From contig ML978223.1 in the NCBI GenBank assembly GCA_010015745.1, positions 124,001 through 188,000 of the forward strand: a DNA stretch of 64,000 bases. The letters run 5' to 3'. Positions 33,870-44,123 of this stretch are shown here, one piece after another. Position numbers and translations under genes: made by a program. A model generated the notes under the pieces. That model was not told where the DNA came from, did no database searches, and worked only from the letters and a program-made list of their open reading frames with translations. The first letter of the stretch is position 1. Every line of letters begins with the position of its first letter. This stretch comes from Setomelanomma holmii (lineage: Eukaryota; Ascomycota; Dothideomycetes; Pleosporales; Phaeosphaeriaceae).

Positions 33870-34715
33870 ATGAAGTCGACGGTCTTGCTGCCGCTATATG
33901 TGTATCCTCACAAGGGTGCTTGGCAACCTCTGTACACAGCGTGCGTGTACCCTTCTTTGCCCATTCGAAACTTGGTCAGCTGATACTGCGCAGCGTTGAG
34001 AGGTATCCAGAGCTCAACTTTCTGGTAATCGTCAACCCAGATAGCGGTCCGGGAGCTGCCCCTTGGTGGCAGACGAATCAAGATTACCCTGATGCCATCT
34101 CGGATCTGAAGTCGTACAGCAAAGTCCAAACTGTGGGATATGTGCGAGCAACCTATTGCAACCGGCCGATAGACGACGTGCTCCAGGACATCGATACATA
34201 TGCCTCGCGGGAAGTGAATGGTGAGCAGGATGTGTTCCAAGGCATCTTTCTTGATGAGACGGTCAACGTGTTCTCGCCGGATGTCAAGGCCTATCTGGAT
34301 CGTGTCGATGACAAGATCAAGGGCACTAACGGCATCAGCGACAATCGCATTGTATGTTCTCCTTCCCTGCTTATTTTGACCAGTGTTGATGTCGATATAG
34401 ACGATCCACAACCCTGGAACTGCAGTGAGCAAGCAGCTAGCAAGCCCTGGTCCTGATATTACGGTGGTGGTGGAAACGTCCTACGACGAGTTCGTGAAGT
34501 CAGACTATCAGAACTGGTTGAAAATGTCAACTTATGACCGCTCACGGACCTGCTATATGCTATACTCGGTCCCACAGGAGAAGATACAAAGCCTTACAGC
34601 AGAGTTGAGTGACAAAGCCAAGTATCTTTTTTTGACAAGCGCGACGACTGGTGTTTACGAGAGCTTCAATGGGCCGAGCTGGGAGCCGTTCGTTGCCGCA
34701 ATGGCAGGGCTGTGA
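33870..34715 (+). CDS. Spherulin-4 family protein, soluble form
   Basis: Three exons (33870-33940, 33994-34351, 34401-34715), 247 aa with matching phases. The full domain is present: MKSTVLLPLYVYPHKGAWQP, then LNFLVIVNPDSGPGAAP, SKVQTVGYVRATYCNRPIDD, FQGIFLDETVNVFS, RITIHNPGTAVSK and VVVETSYDEF. These are the standard Spherulin-4 blocks, including the FLDET acids. There is no signal peptide or TM, so it is probably cytosolic unless an upstream exon was missed. The family is named after a Physarum encystment gene and its biochemical activity is not settled; some members resemble endo-galactosaminidase-like folds. It lies 215 bp downstream of gene A on the same strand, a tandem paralogue. Confidence 0.88.
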
Positions 34716-34811
34716 GATCGAGGTCTTGGGAATATTCGCAGGTGTATAATGGCCATCAACTCGTCGAAAGTATACCTAGCATACAGTTGATCAAAGCTTT
34801 GTGTTGGTGCC

Positions 34812-36169
34812 TCATTGTGCCTCAGTCTCCAGGTCGTCGTCCAGATCCCATGCAGATACCACAAATCTTGGCTCGCGAACTTCAATAGCACTATCGTTTC
34901 GGTTGTTGGCGGAGAGCTCGCCGAGCGTGACATCAAGTGCCTCTTCGATGATGCTCCATATTCTGCACCTGTTCCATAAACCAAGCGGCATCTTTTCTAA
35001 GCGAAGATCTCGGCCTGTAACTGGAAATTGTTTCATAGCGAGAAGCTTCGCCACACTTCTCCAATCCCATCCAGCAGCTGAGAATGTGATGTTCGACTCT
35101 TGCCGCAGTGCCTCGATTTGTTTGATATCGAGATCCCAGATGTGTGGGTGCAAACACCCGCCACGAAGGCTGTCGCGCCAGAAAGCGTTTTCTAGAGGAA
35201 TTTTTGATGCCATCAAACTCGAAGTGCGATGCAGCTTGATGACAGATTGCGGGGGCAGGTAGCTGCAGATGGCGTCCAGCAACTCTACCGGAAGTCTTTC
35301 GATACCTTCCGGTTCACGTGATGCCAGTTTCAAGTCAGTGCTGCTCGCTTCGTTGTGCGACGATGCCATAAGGACATCGAAGACGAAGGACTCGAGGTCT
35401 GGCACATCAATGGGATTAGTATAGAATCTCTGAGACTAGTCAGTTGTGATCTTCGTACGCAGGCAGTTGCTTACATCGTATTCACCTCCCCACCACTCAA
35501 GCTTGGTCATGGAGAGCACACTGCGTGGTCCATATAGGTTCGAGCATACGCACAGATCGAAGATGTCAATTTCCGTGTCGTCAGTGACATGGGTTGGCGG
35601 GGCTCTGTGTCGCTCGAAGAAGCGCGTGTTCAGGAGCTTGAATAGCACTGCAAGCGCTGGCTCTCCTGACGAGTCTTTTCCGTGAGAGCGATGGTGGTTG
35701 ATTGCTCTACAACTAGTCTCTATACAGCCGCCATGGAGCGGAAACAAGGTATAGTTGGCTCTTGGCGAGTAACGAAGGCCGCTGTACTCAATATGGTCTG
35801 TTCGCGCCTCGTTCCGGACTCTGAAGCACAACGATCCTGTGAAGCTGAACCAAGCTGGTTCCGAGAGGAATATGCCGTCCACCTCGGATGTATTCACGGG
35901 ACTAGAACGGCAATGAGCTTGGCGAACCCACAGCATCGGCGAAACTTACTCGTCGTGGTCTTCAAAATATGTATGGTTGTGTATGTCATCCCTCCGACCT
36001 AGAAGACGGTAATCGAAGAGCCACTAGGTTAAATTGTCAGATGTGGTTATCGAATCTGATCTCGGGTGCGACCGACCTGATAGCGCGGCTCTTTTGTGTC
36101 CAGATTGTAGACCTCTCCTTCCGTGTCGAACGGGCCACCGCATATTACACAATACACGCGCGACTCCAT
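34812..36169 (-). CDS. fungal F-box-like protein with N-terminal CxxC motif
   Basis: Four exons: 36077-36169, 35950-36023, 35475-35901, 34812-35429; about 403 aa, phases consistent. The start reads MESRVYCVICGGPFDTE (CVICGG, a single Cys pair), then W-LFDYRLLGR and HNHTYFEDHD, then WWGGEYD|RFYTNPIDVPDL and an F-box near residue 220 (IERLPVELLDAICSYLPPQS, VIKLHRTSSLMASKI). This layout (CVICGGPF, LGxxDD, YDRFY, then F-box) recurs in a Pezizomycotina family of unknown role; the F-box suggests an SCF adaptor. An upstream in-frame ATG (36235) could add 22 residues. The acceptor at 35430-35432 is preferred over the TAG five bases earlier because it restores the usual YDRFY. Confidence 0.82.
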
Positions 36170-37208
36170 GGCGAATCGGGCGTCACTCTTCCAGTTATCG
36201 TCTGCATTGGCTCGAGATGAGAGGAAGCTGCCCATTGCGTGTTTGCATGAGGTGCGAATAGGTGAAGGCCGAGCGGGCTCACCAGCAATGTTATCTGACA
36301 CCTTGAGAGCGCATGCGAACCTTGCTGGCTTGAGATTGTTCAGCCTGCATGCGCCTAAGAGATTAGATGAACCCGTTGGAGACCCAAGGTAAGACGCCGT
36401 GTTGTGTTCGATAGGCTCGCCAAAGTCGATGACGGTGGTGTATTTCGATTGTGGTTGACGATTGGCGGGTCTCAGAAGCGGCGGCCGCGTAACCGAATCG
36501 GGCTTGGCCTAACCTTGAAAGCGATGTGCACTTTTCTGTCTTCTTCTAGAGACTCCCTTGCTTGTGATATTAGCAAGAGGTGGCTTACTTTAGACATCTA
36601 GCGACGTGCATTTCGCAGCTTTGTAAGACGATCTAAAGATGTACACTGGCGTCTCTGGCGATACGCCTTTCCGCAAGCCACATCTAGCCGACAGAGCTGA
36701 ACCAACTAGCCAACTGGCGGGGTAGAGACCCACAAAACGAACATCATTCGACGCATCAGCAGCATACTGCATGTTCTCACATATGACAGGAAGTCATCTA
36801 GATCGTGTAGAGGTGCGATGCAGGTTTATATGCAATGAGCGCGTCACGTCTCTCTACAGACCCTACAGCCAATTATCGTCTTCCGTCAGCCTTGCAACTT
36901 CTACCATGGTTGTGGCCTGGACTGACTCTATGGTTCTTATATGCAAGCCGATAGTCATCATCCTCATTCTGGAAGTCATCGAGTTCGACATTTAGCGAGC
37001 GAAAAGCTTTTCTCGCCTCCATATGAGATGTAGTCCTGAACGGCGCTGAACAACTACCCAGTGTACCATGACTGTCAGGGTCCCAACCATGGTACACTGA
37101 AGAGAAAATAACACTGGCGCATCGCGTGGATATAAGAATCCCGCTCGTGTTGTTTCTTCTTCCTGCCTCGAAGTTCAAGTTCAAGTGTACGATATTGCAC
37201 CTCACACC
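36170..37208. other. intergenic
   Basis: Divergent upstream region of the F-box-like gene (minus) and the decayed gene at 37209 (plus). Open frames on both strands (for example 36873-37205) lack features. Contains a 12-bp perfect inverted repeat at 37059-37099. Confidence 0.5.
37059..37099. repeat. perfect 12-bp inverted repeat
   Basis: CAGTGTACCATG (37059-37070) and CATGGTACACTG (37088-37099) flank a 17-nt spacer, 110 bp upstream of the ATG at 37209. It could be a hairpin or a dyad binding site. Confidence 0.8.
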
Positions 37209-38109
37209 ATGAAGACGTTACGCATAGTCATCACAGGTAATGCAGGCCAACTTCCGACAATAGACCCTGCTCCAAGCAAAGCAGACCACGCTCTACAGAT
37301 CCCGCTTTTAGAGTTGCTTCCCCGCTGAAATTCTTGTCAACATCTACAAGTACATTATCGAAGACGCCGCCGCGCCTTCACTGCGACTTTCAGCGAAGCT
37401 TGACGACAACCCCTCAAAGCAAGCACTCCGGCGTGCACCAACATCGCACGATCTCGCAACCTACTCTGGATTGCTCCTATCCTGCTTTCAGATCTACTAC
37501 AACTTTGAGTACGAATGGCTCAAGGTCTTTCCAAAGTGGCTTGATGGTCTAGAACTGTCGCCGCAACTAGTCGTGTCAACAAGAATCAGTAGGTCTCAAC
37601 TTCTGCGCGCTCGACCCGCTACATGCACTGACCATATCTGTGCAGAAAGCATCGGTGACTCGACTAACATTGTAGTCGGCCTCAAGCGGCCCCAGCCTCG
37701 GTGAGGACGTGGTTTCCACGCATACCACGAATGGAGGGGAAAATACCTTGACATTGAGCGCGAAATCATAGACCTAGCCCGCATCCTACCGTCCCTATAC
37801 ATATACCCTATCACCAAGCGGACAGGGGACAAACGGCCGCTGACCCACCGCGCCGACATTGCTGAGTTTGAAGAAGGCCATGTGTACTCCACAAGCCCGT
37901 TCTTGTGCACAATGAACGAGATCGGAGGAGAAGTTCTCCTAGCCCTCAACAGGGGATTGTTCGTGAATAGCCGAAATGCATCGAGTAGGCATTTGGTGGC
38001 AATCGGCGAGTACTACAATCACGAAGTGCACTCCATTGGACTGAACTTCGCGTGGCGAAAGGTCACGGAGAAAAGGAAGAGAAACAGGCAGTGGAGAAAT
38101 GTAAAGTGA
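37209..38109 (+). pseudogene. F-box-like fungal gene with frameshift and nonsense
   Basis: ATG 37209 with a short first exon (to 37236) and an intron 37237-37284, then ALQIPLLELLP, which should continue as AEILVNIYKYI in the next frame. The two are separated by one extra base in a CCCC run (37320-37323). The long frame continues (SGLLLSCFQIYYNFEYEWLK, a 57-nt in-frame intron near 37589-37645, SIGDSTNIVVGLKRPQP). It then meets TGA (37702-37704) and resumes with EIIDLARILPSLYIYPIT and SPFLCTMNEIGGEVLLALNR to the stop near 38109. A 36-nt GTGAGG..AG intron could remove the TGA but is shorter than other introns here. If the C-run is an assembly error the gene might be intact. The role is unknown. 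Confidence 0.6.
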
Positions 38110-38518
38110 GGGAACATGTGTTCAGGAAGTAGGAGCATAATGTGGAAGGGAGGATATGGGATCATAGTGGTGGTGTTCAGATGATCAGAAGTGGAAAGAT
38201 ACAGTGTGTAGATAGTCGTTCAGATAGCTACTGGAGGTTTTGTAATTGTACCACAGTCGAGTAATGTCCCAATGATCCCGTGAATGAGTCTTTCGACCAG
38301 CATGCACTTGAGGTGCGATTTGAACACGATAGCATCAGCGTTGAACATCGCGCACAACTTCGGATCCGACGTTTAGCGCGGCAGTTGAGGAGGCACTGGA
38401 ACAGGCAACACATGGTGCCTTGATGGAGGGTTGTTGGGAAAAGCGGCCAATGTGCGATGTCAAGAACGCTTTTCAACAGTACACTCTACTGAACCTGGGC
38501 ATCCAGCCCGATGGCCTT
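38110..38518. other. intergenic, possible decayed paralogue 5' part
   Basis: No intact frame. Loose basic-rich coding-like words at 38260-38400 may belong to the degenerate copy called at 38519-38751. Confidence 0.4.
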
Positions 38519-38751
38519 ACTCCATTCGGTTCCAGAGAATGGCAAGGTGGCTCGCGCTTCTCCCGGCTGAGACCGCCGAGCTCCGACGCGGTGAGGGAGA
38601 TGACACAAGCCCGCTCTCGTACACGATGAACCTCGTTGCTGGAAAAATGCTTCGTGGATTCAACAAGGTCCAGAAGTCGGGCCACGATAGACTAGTCCGG
38701 TTGAGTACTTGTTGCGCCACAGGTCGCATAGCCGTGCGTTATCTGCACTGA
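38519..38751 (+). pseudogene. fragment related to the 37209-38109 gene
   Basis: Reads MARWLALLPAETAELRRGEG then TSPLSYTMNLVAGKMLRGFN. Compared with the upstream gene's TSPFLCTMNEIGGEVLLALN, the TSPxxxTMNxxxGxxLxxxN spacing is shared. The frame opens without ATG and ends soon after. It looks like the 3' remnant of a tandem duplicate. Confidence 0.4.
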
Positions 38752-39004
38752 ACTAGAGGACGGGATTGCCAATTTGGCATTACAGCCAGAAAAGATGAAG
38801 TGTGTCCATTATGGACGCGTTGAGCAGACAATTGTTGTCGCGACGAGCCTTAGTCGCCAGCTGCTAGCGGGACGCCTTGCCATTCTGGGAATTAGCGCCG
38901 TGTACGTCATCATTCAGCCGCAACCTAGGCTGCCGGATCCGTCAAGGGTGACACAGCAAACTTCGCTGCATATCACTCACTCCCACAGACATTTCCATAT
39001 CGAG

Positions 39005-39712
39005 ATGGAGGCACAATCAAGGCTGATGAGTCTGCCGCGAGAGCTTCGAGACATGATACTGGACTATGTTCTCGACGATTATGCTCAAGAACGAATCAAT
39101 TTCAATCGGCGTCACAACGTCCAAGAGCAAATCATCACGACACCACTGAGAGCACTCCCATCGATCTGTGCTACCTCTCAACAGCTCTATGCTGAAGCGA
39201 TGCCTCTATTCCTGTGCCGCGTTACCCCAGTTTCTCACAATGTAGCTACGACCATATGGCTACGCAGATGGCTCGCAACCTTTCCACTTGGACTCGGATA
39301 TGACTGTATTCAGGAGCTTTCCTTTCGCAACTTCCACGGTCCCGAGCAAATCAAGGGTTATGAGCTCATTACATTGTGCCCCAATTTACGCTACCTATCG
39401 ATAATGTTTGGCGACGAATACTCGAACCCTGGCACAGTACCGTCCATGGCCATTAAACCTCTTAGTAGCTCGGCCAATGTGTACGAAAACTTGGACAATA
39501 TCATCCTTATGCACCAGCTTCGCAAGCTCACGGAAGTTACTAATCTAGAGCTACTCGAATTCGGATTTCACGACTGGGACCAACCAATCAGCTTCGACAG
39601 AGCACGTCAAGTTAAGGAGTGGCTGCGGGTGAAGTTCCGAGCAAAGGGGAAAGACGTGCCTATTGTGTGCAAGCAGATGCGCTGGAACGGAATGTACTCA
39701 ACAGACGACTGA
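39005..39712 (+). CDS. 2EXR/F-box-like fungal protein
   Basis: Intronless, 235 aa from ATG 39005. The start RLMSLPRELRDMILDYVLDD is the classic fungal 2EXR/F-box-like opening (LPxELRxxIxxYVL). It is followed by LPSICATSQQLYAEAMPLFL (contacts of the same domain) and a variable C-terminus (ELITLCPNLRYLSIMFG, HQLRKLTEVTNLELLEFG). Such proteins are highly expanded in Dothideomycetes and have no assigned function. I chose this ATG because it sits immediately before the domain; the open frame starts 230 bp earlier without protein-like content. Confidence 0.8.
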   Translation: MEAQSRLMSLPRELRDMILDYVLDDYAQERINFNRRHNVQEQIITTPLRALPSICATSQQLYAEAMPLFLCRVTPVSHNVATTIWLRRWLATFPLGLGYDCIQELSFRNFHGPEQIKGYELITLCPNLRYLSIMFGDEYSNPGTVPSMAIKPLSSSANVYENLDNIILMHQLRKLTEVTNLELLEFGFHDWDQPISFDRARQVKEWLRVKFRAKGKDVPIVCKQMRWNGMYSTDD

Positions 39713-40284
39713 GACGACAAGTCGACCAATGACATGATCTTAGTGGTGGAGTTTTAGGCGAATCAGCCGAAGGATTGCTTCTTGCTCAGATAACACAGGC
39801 AACTGCCTCCCCACAACCCAATTGTTGCTTTTCACCTGCCACCGGAGACTATCGAACTATGCGTAACCACTTCAACAAGCCGAGAGGCTGCATCTCGGCA
39901 AGCTTGACGAATCGCCGTCATCCAATATGCATTGGATGCTGACAGCGCCCAACGCAATAACAGAGGCATTATCAAAGGCCGGAAGCTTTCAGCAGGTTTA
40001 CAGCGATTTTGGACAAGGAGAAATTCCAAGACATAGAAAGCTCGAATAAGAGCACACAACTGCCGGCTTCCTCAATTTGCATTTCTAAACCGTCGCTCTT
40101 CGGTCACATACTAGCCAGACTCGTGACTGCATTACGTCAAGGCGCATGCCAAAACAAATATTCCACTTCATCAAGGTCTAACCTCGACGAAAGAACTAGC
40201 TCTTTCCACCAGCAGGCTTCTAGTTTGTCCAAGACAGCCCAGGTACACCATTTACAATCATCCTACTTCTCGTCATGCACTGCA
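39713..40284. other. intergenic, convergent 3' flanks
   Basis: Between two converging genes. No element identified. Confidence 0.5.
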
Positions 40285-42774
40285 CTACACCTTGCTCTCC
40301 TCCGTATCACTCCCGTTCTTCTCGGTTTCAAGTGTGTCCATTTCATACCTTTCTCCTCGCCTGAACCTCTCCTTCGCCTCGAGCCAGCCGCCTACCGGTG
40401 TGCCTCTGCGCTCTTCCTTACGTGGAAACATGTGTTTGTTGTATGGCTGCAGTTGATGCCTCATAGGACTTGCAGTGCGATCTGGCTCAGCGAAGGGCTT
40501 TGCTGGGATCAAGTCCTCAGCCGAACTCTCGCGAGAAATTCCGCCAAGCGCGCCGCGGATGTTGTCTTTGGACACGATGCGGAAGATCTCATGGTCATTT
40601 TCAGAACCAATGTCATGTCGGGAGCGCGCATGGGAGGGTTTGCCTGGAGCATAAGCAGTGAGAGCGCGATCAGGCGACCTATCTGGAATGGGTGGAGGCG
40701 CGTCTTCATCATCAGACTCGAAACCAGGCCAAGCAGTGGCTTTATGCTGCGAACGCTTGATCTGTGCTGTCTCCGCCCGGGTCGAGACCACGGGTTGAGT
40801 TCGTGATCGCGTGATCTGAGCTTTCTCCTCCAGTGCAGAAGCTACAGGCTGGGGTCGTGCAACAGGCTTAGAAGGAGCTACAGATGGCTCAATGGGCATA
40901 TCGACGGGCTTCGCGGGCAACACGCTTGGCAGAACCGGTGGTGCGATGGCCTTGGTAAGGTTGACAACAGGCTGACTTGACTCGGCCGTCGGCTTCGGTG
41001 GTGCAGGAATCGACTTAGACAACACCAACGGCTTCGCTGGGCTTTTACCTTCCTTATCTGCCGACGCGACACGGATACCGCCGTACGGTATCGGTGTAAT
41101 CGGAGCGGGTAGTCGAGTTGCTGGCGACTTGATACGAGCTAGGGGAGGGCTACGAGTCGCCTCAAGACGCTGGTTGTGGAGGTCTGTCAGCGATATCTCT
41201 TGCTGATATCCAGTGCCCTCGTAGCTCGGCACGCGGACATCTTGAAACGATTCTCGTTGACGAAGTGTGGCTACCTCCTCGTCATTTTCGTTATCATCCG
41301 CTAGCTGATCATCATGACGAGCTGTTGGCTCTGGAAAGATCGGACGAGGTATAGCACTGAGCTGGGCCATGGGTGAAAAGTCGGAATCCTCTGTGTTGGT
41401 GCGTGTACGCTGAACAATCAGGTCTGCTGGGAGTTCCTCGCTAAAAGGATTCGAATTGCGAATCGAGGTAAACACACTCATCTCAGCTGGTTCGCGTCGC
41501 TGTTCGGGTCGAGGACGAGGCGGGTATTCCATGGAGTCGCGCTCGATGATGCGAGTCGAACGCTCAGGGAAATGCAGTTGTCGCGTGACACCATGCAGTG
41601 GACTCTTAGGTTCCTCCTTGGACTTGAGCGCAGCCACAGTCTTAGTGAAGGACTGCTTAACGCCATCGGAAAGCTTCTTCAGCGGACTGTGGCCTCCCTC
41701 TTGCTCGCTGAAGGAACGTCTATAGCTTCCAGAATGCTTACGAAAGCTGCCTGGCGGGCTCTTGGGCATTTGCTTGGACGGACTTCGACTGTCGTTTCCT
41801 ATAACGACGTGTGGCTGACGAGCTTGGATTTCTCCATGCTTCTCGTGGACCTTTCGGCGTTCCGCCCGAGCTCGCTGCTCAGCGAGCCACTCTTCCATCT
41901 TGAGCTTGAACTTCGGTCGCTCGACTAGGCCGCCGTATTGTGGATAGACGTCGCGCAATTCCTTCTCGGTCTCATCATAGTGCTTCTTGCTCAGTACCCC
42001 GTGGACTGGAACCTGCTCCTGGCCCACCATTGATGGGATCGTCTTCGGCGCTGAAACTACGCGGTAGGGTGTCGGCGACATCAAGGTTTTCTGTGGAATG
42101 GCGACATTGCTGTCGGGAAAAGCAAGACGAGATGGGCACTGCGTCTCTACGTACAGCGCCAGCCGACCATAGTGTCGACGACCTCGAGGATCGTACGAGA
42201 TGCGCAAAGCGTTGACTATTGGCACGAATACTTCCTCCCACGCCGTACAGATATTCATAAGCTCGAAGAACTCGAAGCGCCACGGGCTGTAAGCTTTGCC
42301 GACCTTCCACTCCTGGAGCAACCATGCGTATAGATGCTTCTCATACTCCGCAACACCCCACTTGCTCCTGTCGATAGCCCCATAGACGCTAGTATCTGGC
42401 GTATAGTTGCGACTATACCTATCAGCGCGCGGGTCGTAGCGCAAAGTGCCCTCGTCGAACTGCGTGTAGAACCAAAGAATGTCCATGCGCGAAATACCGT
42501 TCGGAACTTCTAGTCCGGAGTGCATGCTGATATATGTTGGGCGCTGTATCGCGTCCTTGGCAAGGAGGAGGAGACTATCGCGGAAGACCGACCATGGCCG
42601 GAGGAACGCGTCGACGGAAAGGAAGCGCTCCTCGAGATCCTCAAAGCCGTTCAAGTGGAGCAGGCGGAGCGCGTTTCGAAGATCGGGCGGTACCTTCTCC
42701 TTGATGTCATTGTTGTTACGCGAGAATAGGTCGCGGATATTCGACATGTTGTTCTTGGAGGGCAAGCGCTGCAT
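40285..42774 (-). CDS. uncharacterised fungal protein, 829 aa, folded N-terminus and disordered tail
   Basis: Single exon from ATG 42774. Residues 1-330 are ordered and include LFSRNNNDIKEKVPPDLRNA, HLNGFEDLEERFLSVDAFLR, RMDILWFYTQFDEGTLRYDP, EKHLYAWLLQEWKVGKAYSP and RRHYGRLALYVETQCPSRLA. A charged coiled-coil-like stretch follows (EEWLAEQRARAERRKVHEKH), then about 450 residues rich in Pro, Ser, Lys and Arg. These include many SP and RSP dipeptides, typical of phosphorylated scaffold proteins. The C-terminus reads GGWLEAKERFRRGERYEMDT. No named domain is recognised, and I cannot infer a role beyond a likely intracellular scaffold. No TM segment, signal peptide or internal stop was found. Confidence 0.85.
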   Translation of the reverse strand: MQRLPSKNNMSNIRDLFSRNNNDIKEKVPPDLRNALRLLHLNGFEDLEERFLSVDAFLRPWSVFRDSLLLLAKDAIQRPTYISMHSGLEVPNGISRMDILWFYTQFDEGTLRYDPRADRYSRNYTPDTSVYGAIDRSKWGVAEYEKHLYAWLLQEWKVGKAYSPWRFEFFELMNICTAWEEVFVPIVNALRISYDPRGRRHYGRLALYVETQCPSRLAFPDSNVAIPQKTLMSPTPYRVVSAPKTIPSMVGQEQVPVHGVLSKKHYDETEKELRDVYPQYGGLVERPKFKLKMEEWLAEQRARAERRKVHEKHGEIQARQPHVVIGNDSRSPSKQMPKSPPGSFRKHSGSYRRSFSEQEGGHSPLKKLSDGVKQSFTKTVAALKSKEEPKSPLHGVTRQLHFPERSTRIIERDSMEYPPRPRPEQRREPAEMSVFTSIRNSNPFSEELPADLIVQRTRTNTEDSDFSPMAQLSAIPRPIFPEPTARHDDQLADDNENDEEVATLRQRESFQDVRVPSYEGTGYQQEISLTDLHNQRLEATRSPPLARIKSPATRLPAPITPIPYGGIRVASADKEGKSPAKPLVLSKSIPAPPKPTAESSQPVVNLTKAIAPPVLPSVLPAKPVDMPIEPSVAPSKPVARPQPVASALEEKAQITRSRTQPVVSTRAETAQIKRSQHKATAWPGFESDDEDAPPPIPDRSPDRALTAYAPGKPSHARSRHDIGSENDHEIFRIVSKDNIRGALGGISRESSAEDLIPAKPFAEPDRTASPMRHQLQPYNKHMFPRKEERRGTPVGGWLEAKERFRRGERYEMDTLETEKNGSDTEESKV

Positions 42775-43242
42775 CGTGGAGCGGTCCAAAACACGCACCT
42801 GTCCAAAGTGTTCGAGTGTGGAGCTGACGAGAGTGACCAGTCGGTTGGGTACTTCTTTCAAATTGTCGAGCTCGTGGGTGACGGTTCGCGAAAAACTTGC
42901 TCTATCGCGCTGCTATGGCGACGGTGAAAGCTGTCAACATCACTCTAAGCACCTACGCAAGCGTGCGTAAACTCTCCTTTCGAGGCTGGAGACCATCTTG
43001 TGTGTGATACGCGGTACGAAAATTGCATTCACGCAAAATTCATTCAAAGCATTACGCGGCCCCAACCGTTTGTCCTGCTATCACCGTTTGCCTACACCTT
43101 TACCGAGCACCGACAAGCGGCGACTACTAATACTTTCTATACAAAAGAGAGTTCTCCACCTTCTTCATCTGAGTCATCATACACCACATCCTTACCACAC
43201 TCGATCAACCGATTCGACCACCTAGACACGGAATCAACCACA
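42775..43242. other. divergent intergenic region
   Basis: Upstream of the 829-aa gene (minus) and the secreted-protein gene (plus). The last 120 bp before 43243 are rich in C/T/A words (CACCACATCC, ACCACAATG), consistent with a transcribed leader. Confidence 0.5.
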
Positions 43243-44123
43243 ATGCGTGTTCTCAACCTCGCTCTCGCCCTCTGCGGCACTCTCTTGACCATTGTTGGCG
43301 CCGCTCCCACCGCGTCGGGCGTCAAATTTGACGTCAATTCAGTCAAGGCGACCTGCGGCAGCTACGGTGTGAAGAATGCGAATGGCTCAACATTGGAGAC
43401 CGATTCTGGCTAATGCTCACCCCGAGAACATTCCTCAGGACACAACCATCGACTGGTTCCAGAACAGTAACTGTGCTTTCTGCATCATCAAGAAGTAAGT
43501 CACTACCTCGTCGCTCCCAAGACCCTTTTCATAGAATGTCCGCCAAGATCCTAACAAGATTGCTAGTGGCCATGACGCCAACGGTGATATCGTGTACGCC
43601 GCCACCCCTGGCCCGCGTATCGACGGCAAGTTCATCGCTAGCGCGCAGAGCTACTTCTGCTACCAGTCTCTCAAGTCTGTTGATGACGTCGCCGAGGCCG
43701 CTACCATGATGGGCATAGCAACTACCGCCAGCGCTCTCCAGCCTCGCGACGACAACACCAGGGACGTTGTCAAGCCTGGCGACACCGCTTTCACACAACA
43801 GCCTACGTGTGGCACCTATATGCTCATTGAGGAAGAGGCTGTCATGCCGCTGTATGCTAGCGGGCACTACGAGAACGTCGAGGAGGCGGTCCACATGCTT
43901 GCAGCGACTGACTTGGCGTGTGGCTTCTGCATCTTCTTCGCGTAAGTCTTGTCCTATATCCATTGTCGTATATCCATTGTCGCTGTTGCGACATTGCCTC
44001 AAACTAGAGCTAAAATTTCTCTCTAGGGGCCGTGACGCTCAGGGCGACGTGCTGTACTCGGGCGGTCCAGATCCGGCGGGTACGACCGCTGTTCGAGGTG
44101 CGCAGTCCTATTACTGCTACTAG
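43243..44123 (+). pseudogene. small secreted Cys-rich protein with two duplicated modules; frameshifted
   Basis: ATG 43243 opens a signal peptide (MRVLNLALALCGTLLTIVGA). Two homologous modules follow. Module 1 has TCGSYG, ANAHPENI, CAFC, then after intron 43495-43566 DANGDIVY and AQSYFCY. Module 2 has TCGTYM, ASGHYENV, CGFC, then after intron 43942-44026 DAQGDVLY and AQSYYCY, ending at TAG 44121-44123. Both introns fall at the same place just after the CxFC motif. In module 1 the opening frame ends at TAA 43411-43413, while the homologous ANAHPENI block lies in another frame. No GT..AG pair in between has the needed length, so this copy carries a frameshift at about 43370-43405 (or an assembly error). 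A secreted, possibly effector-like protein by context only; function unknown. Confidence 0.75.
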
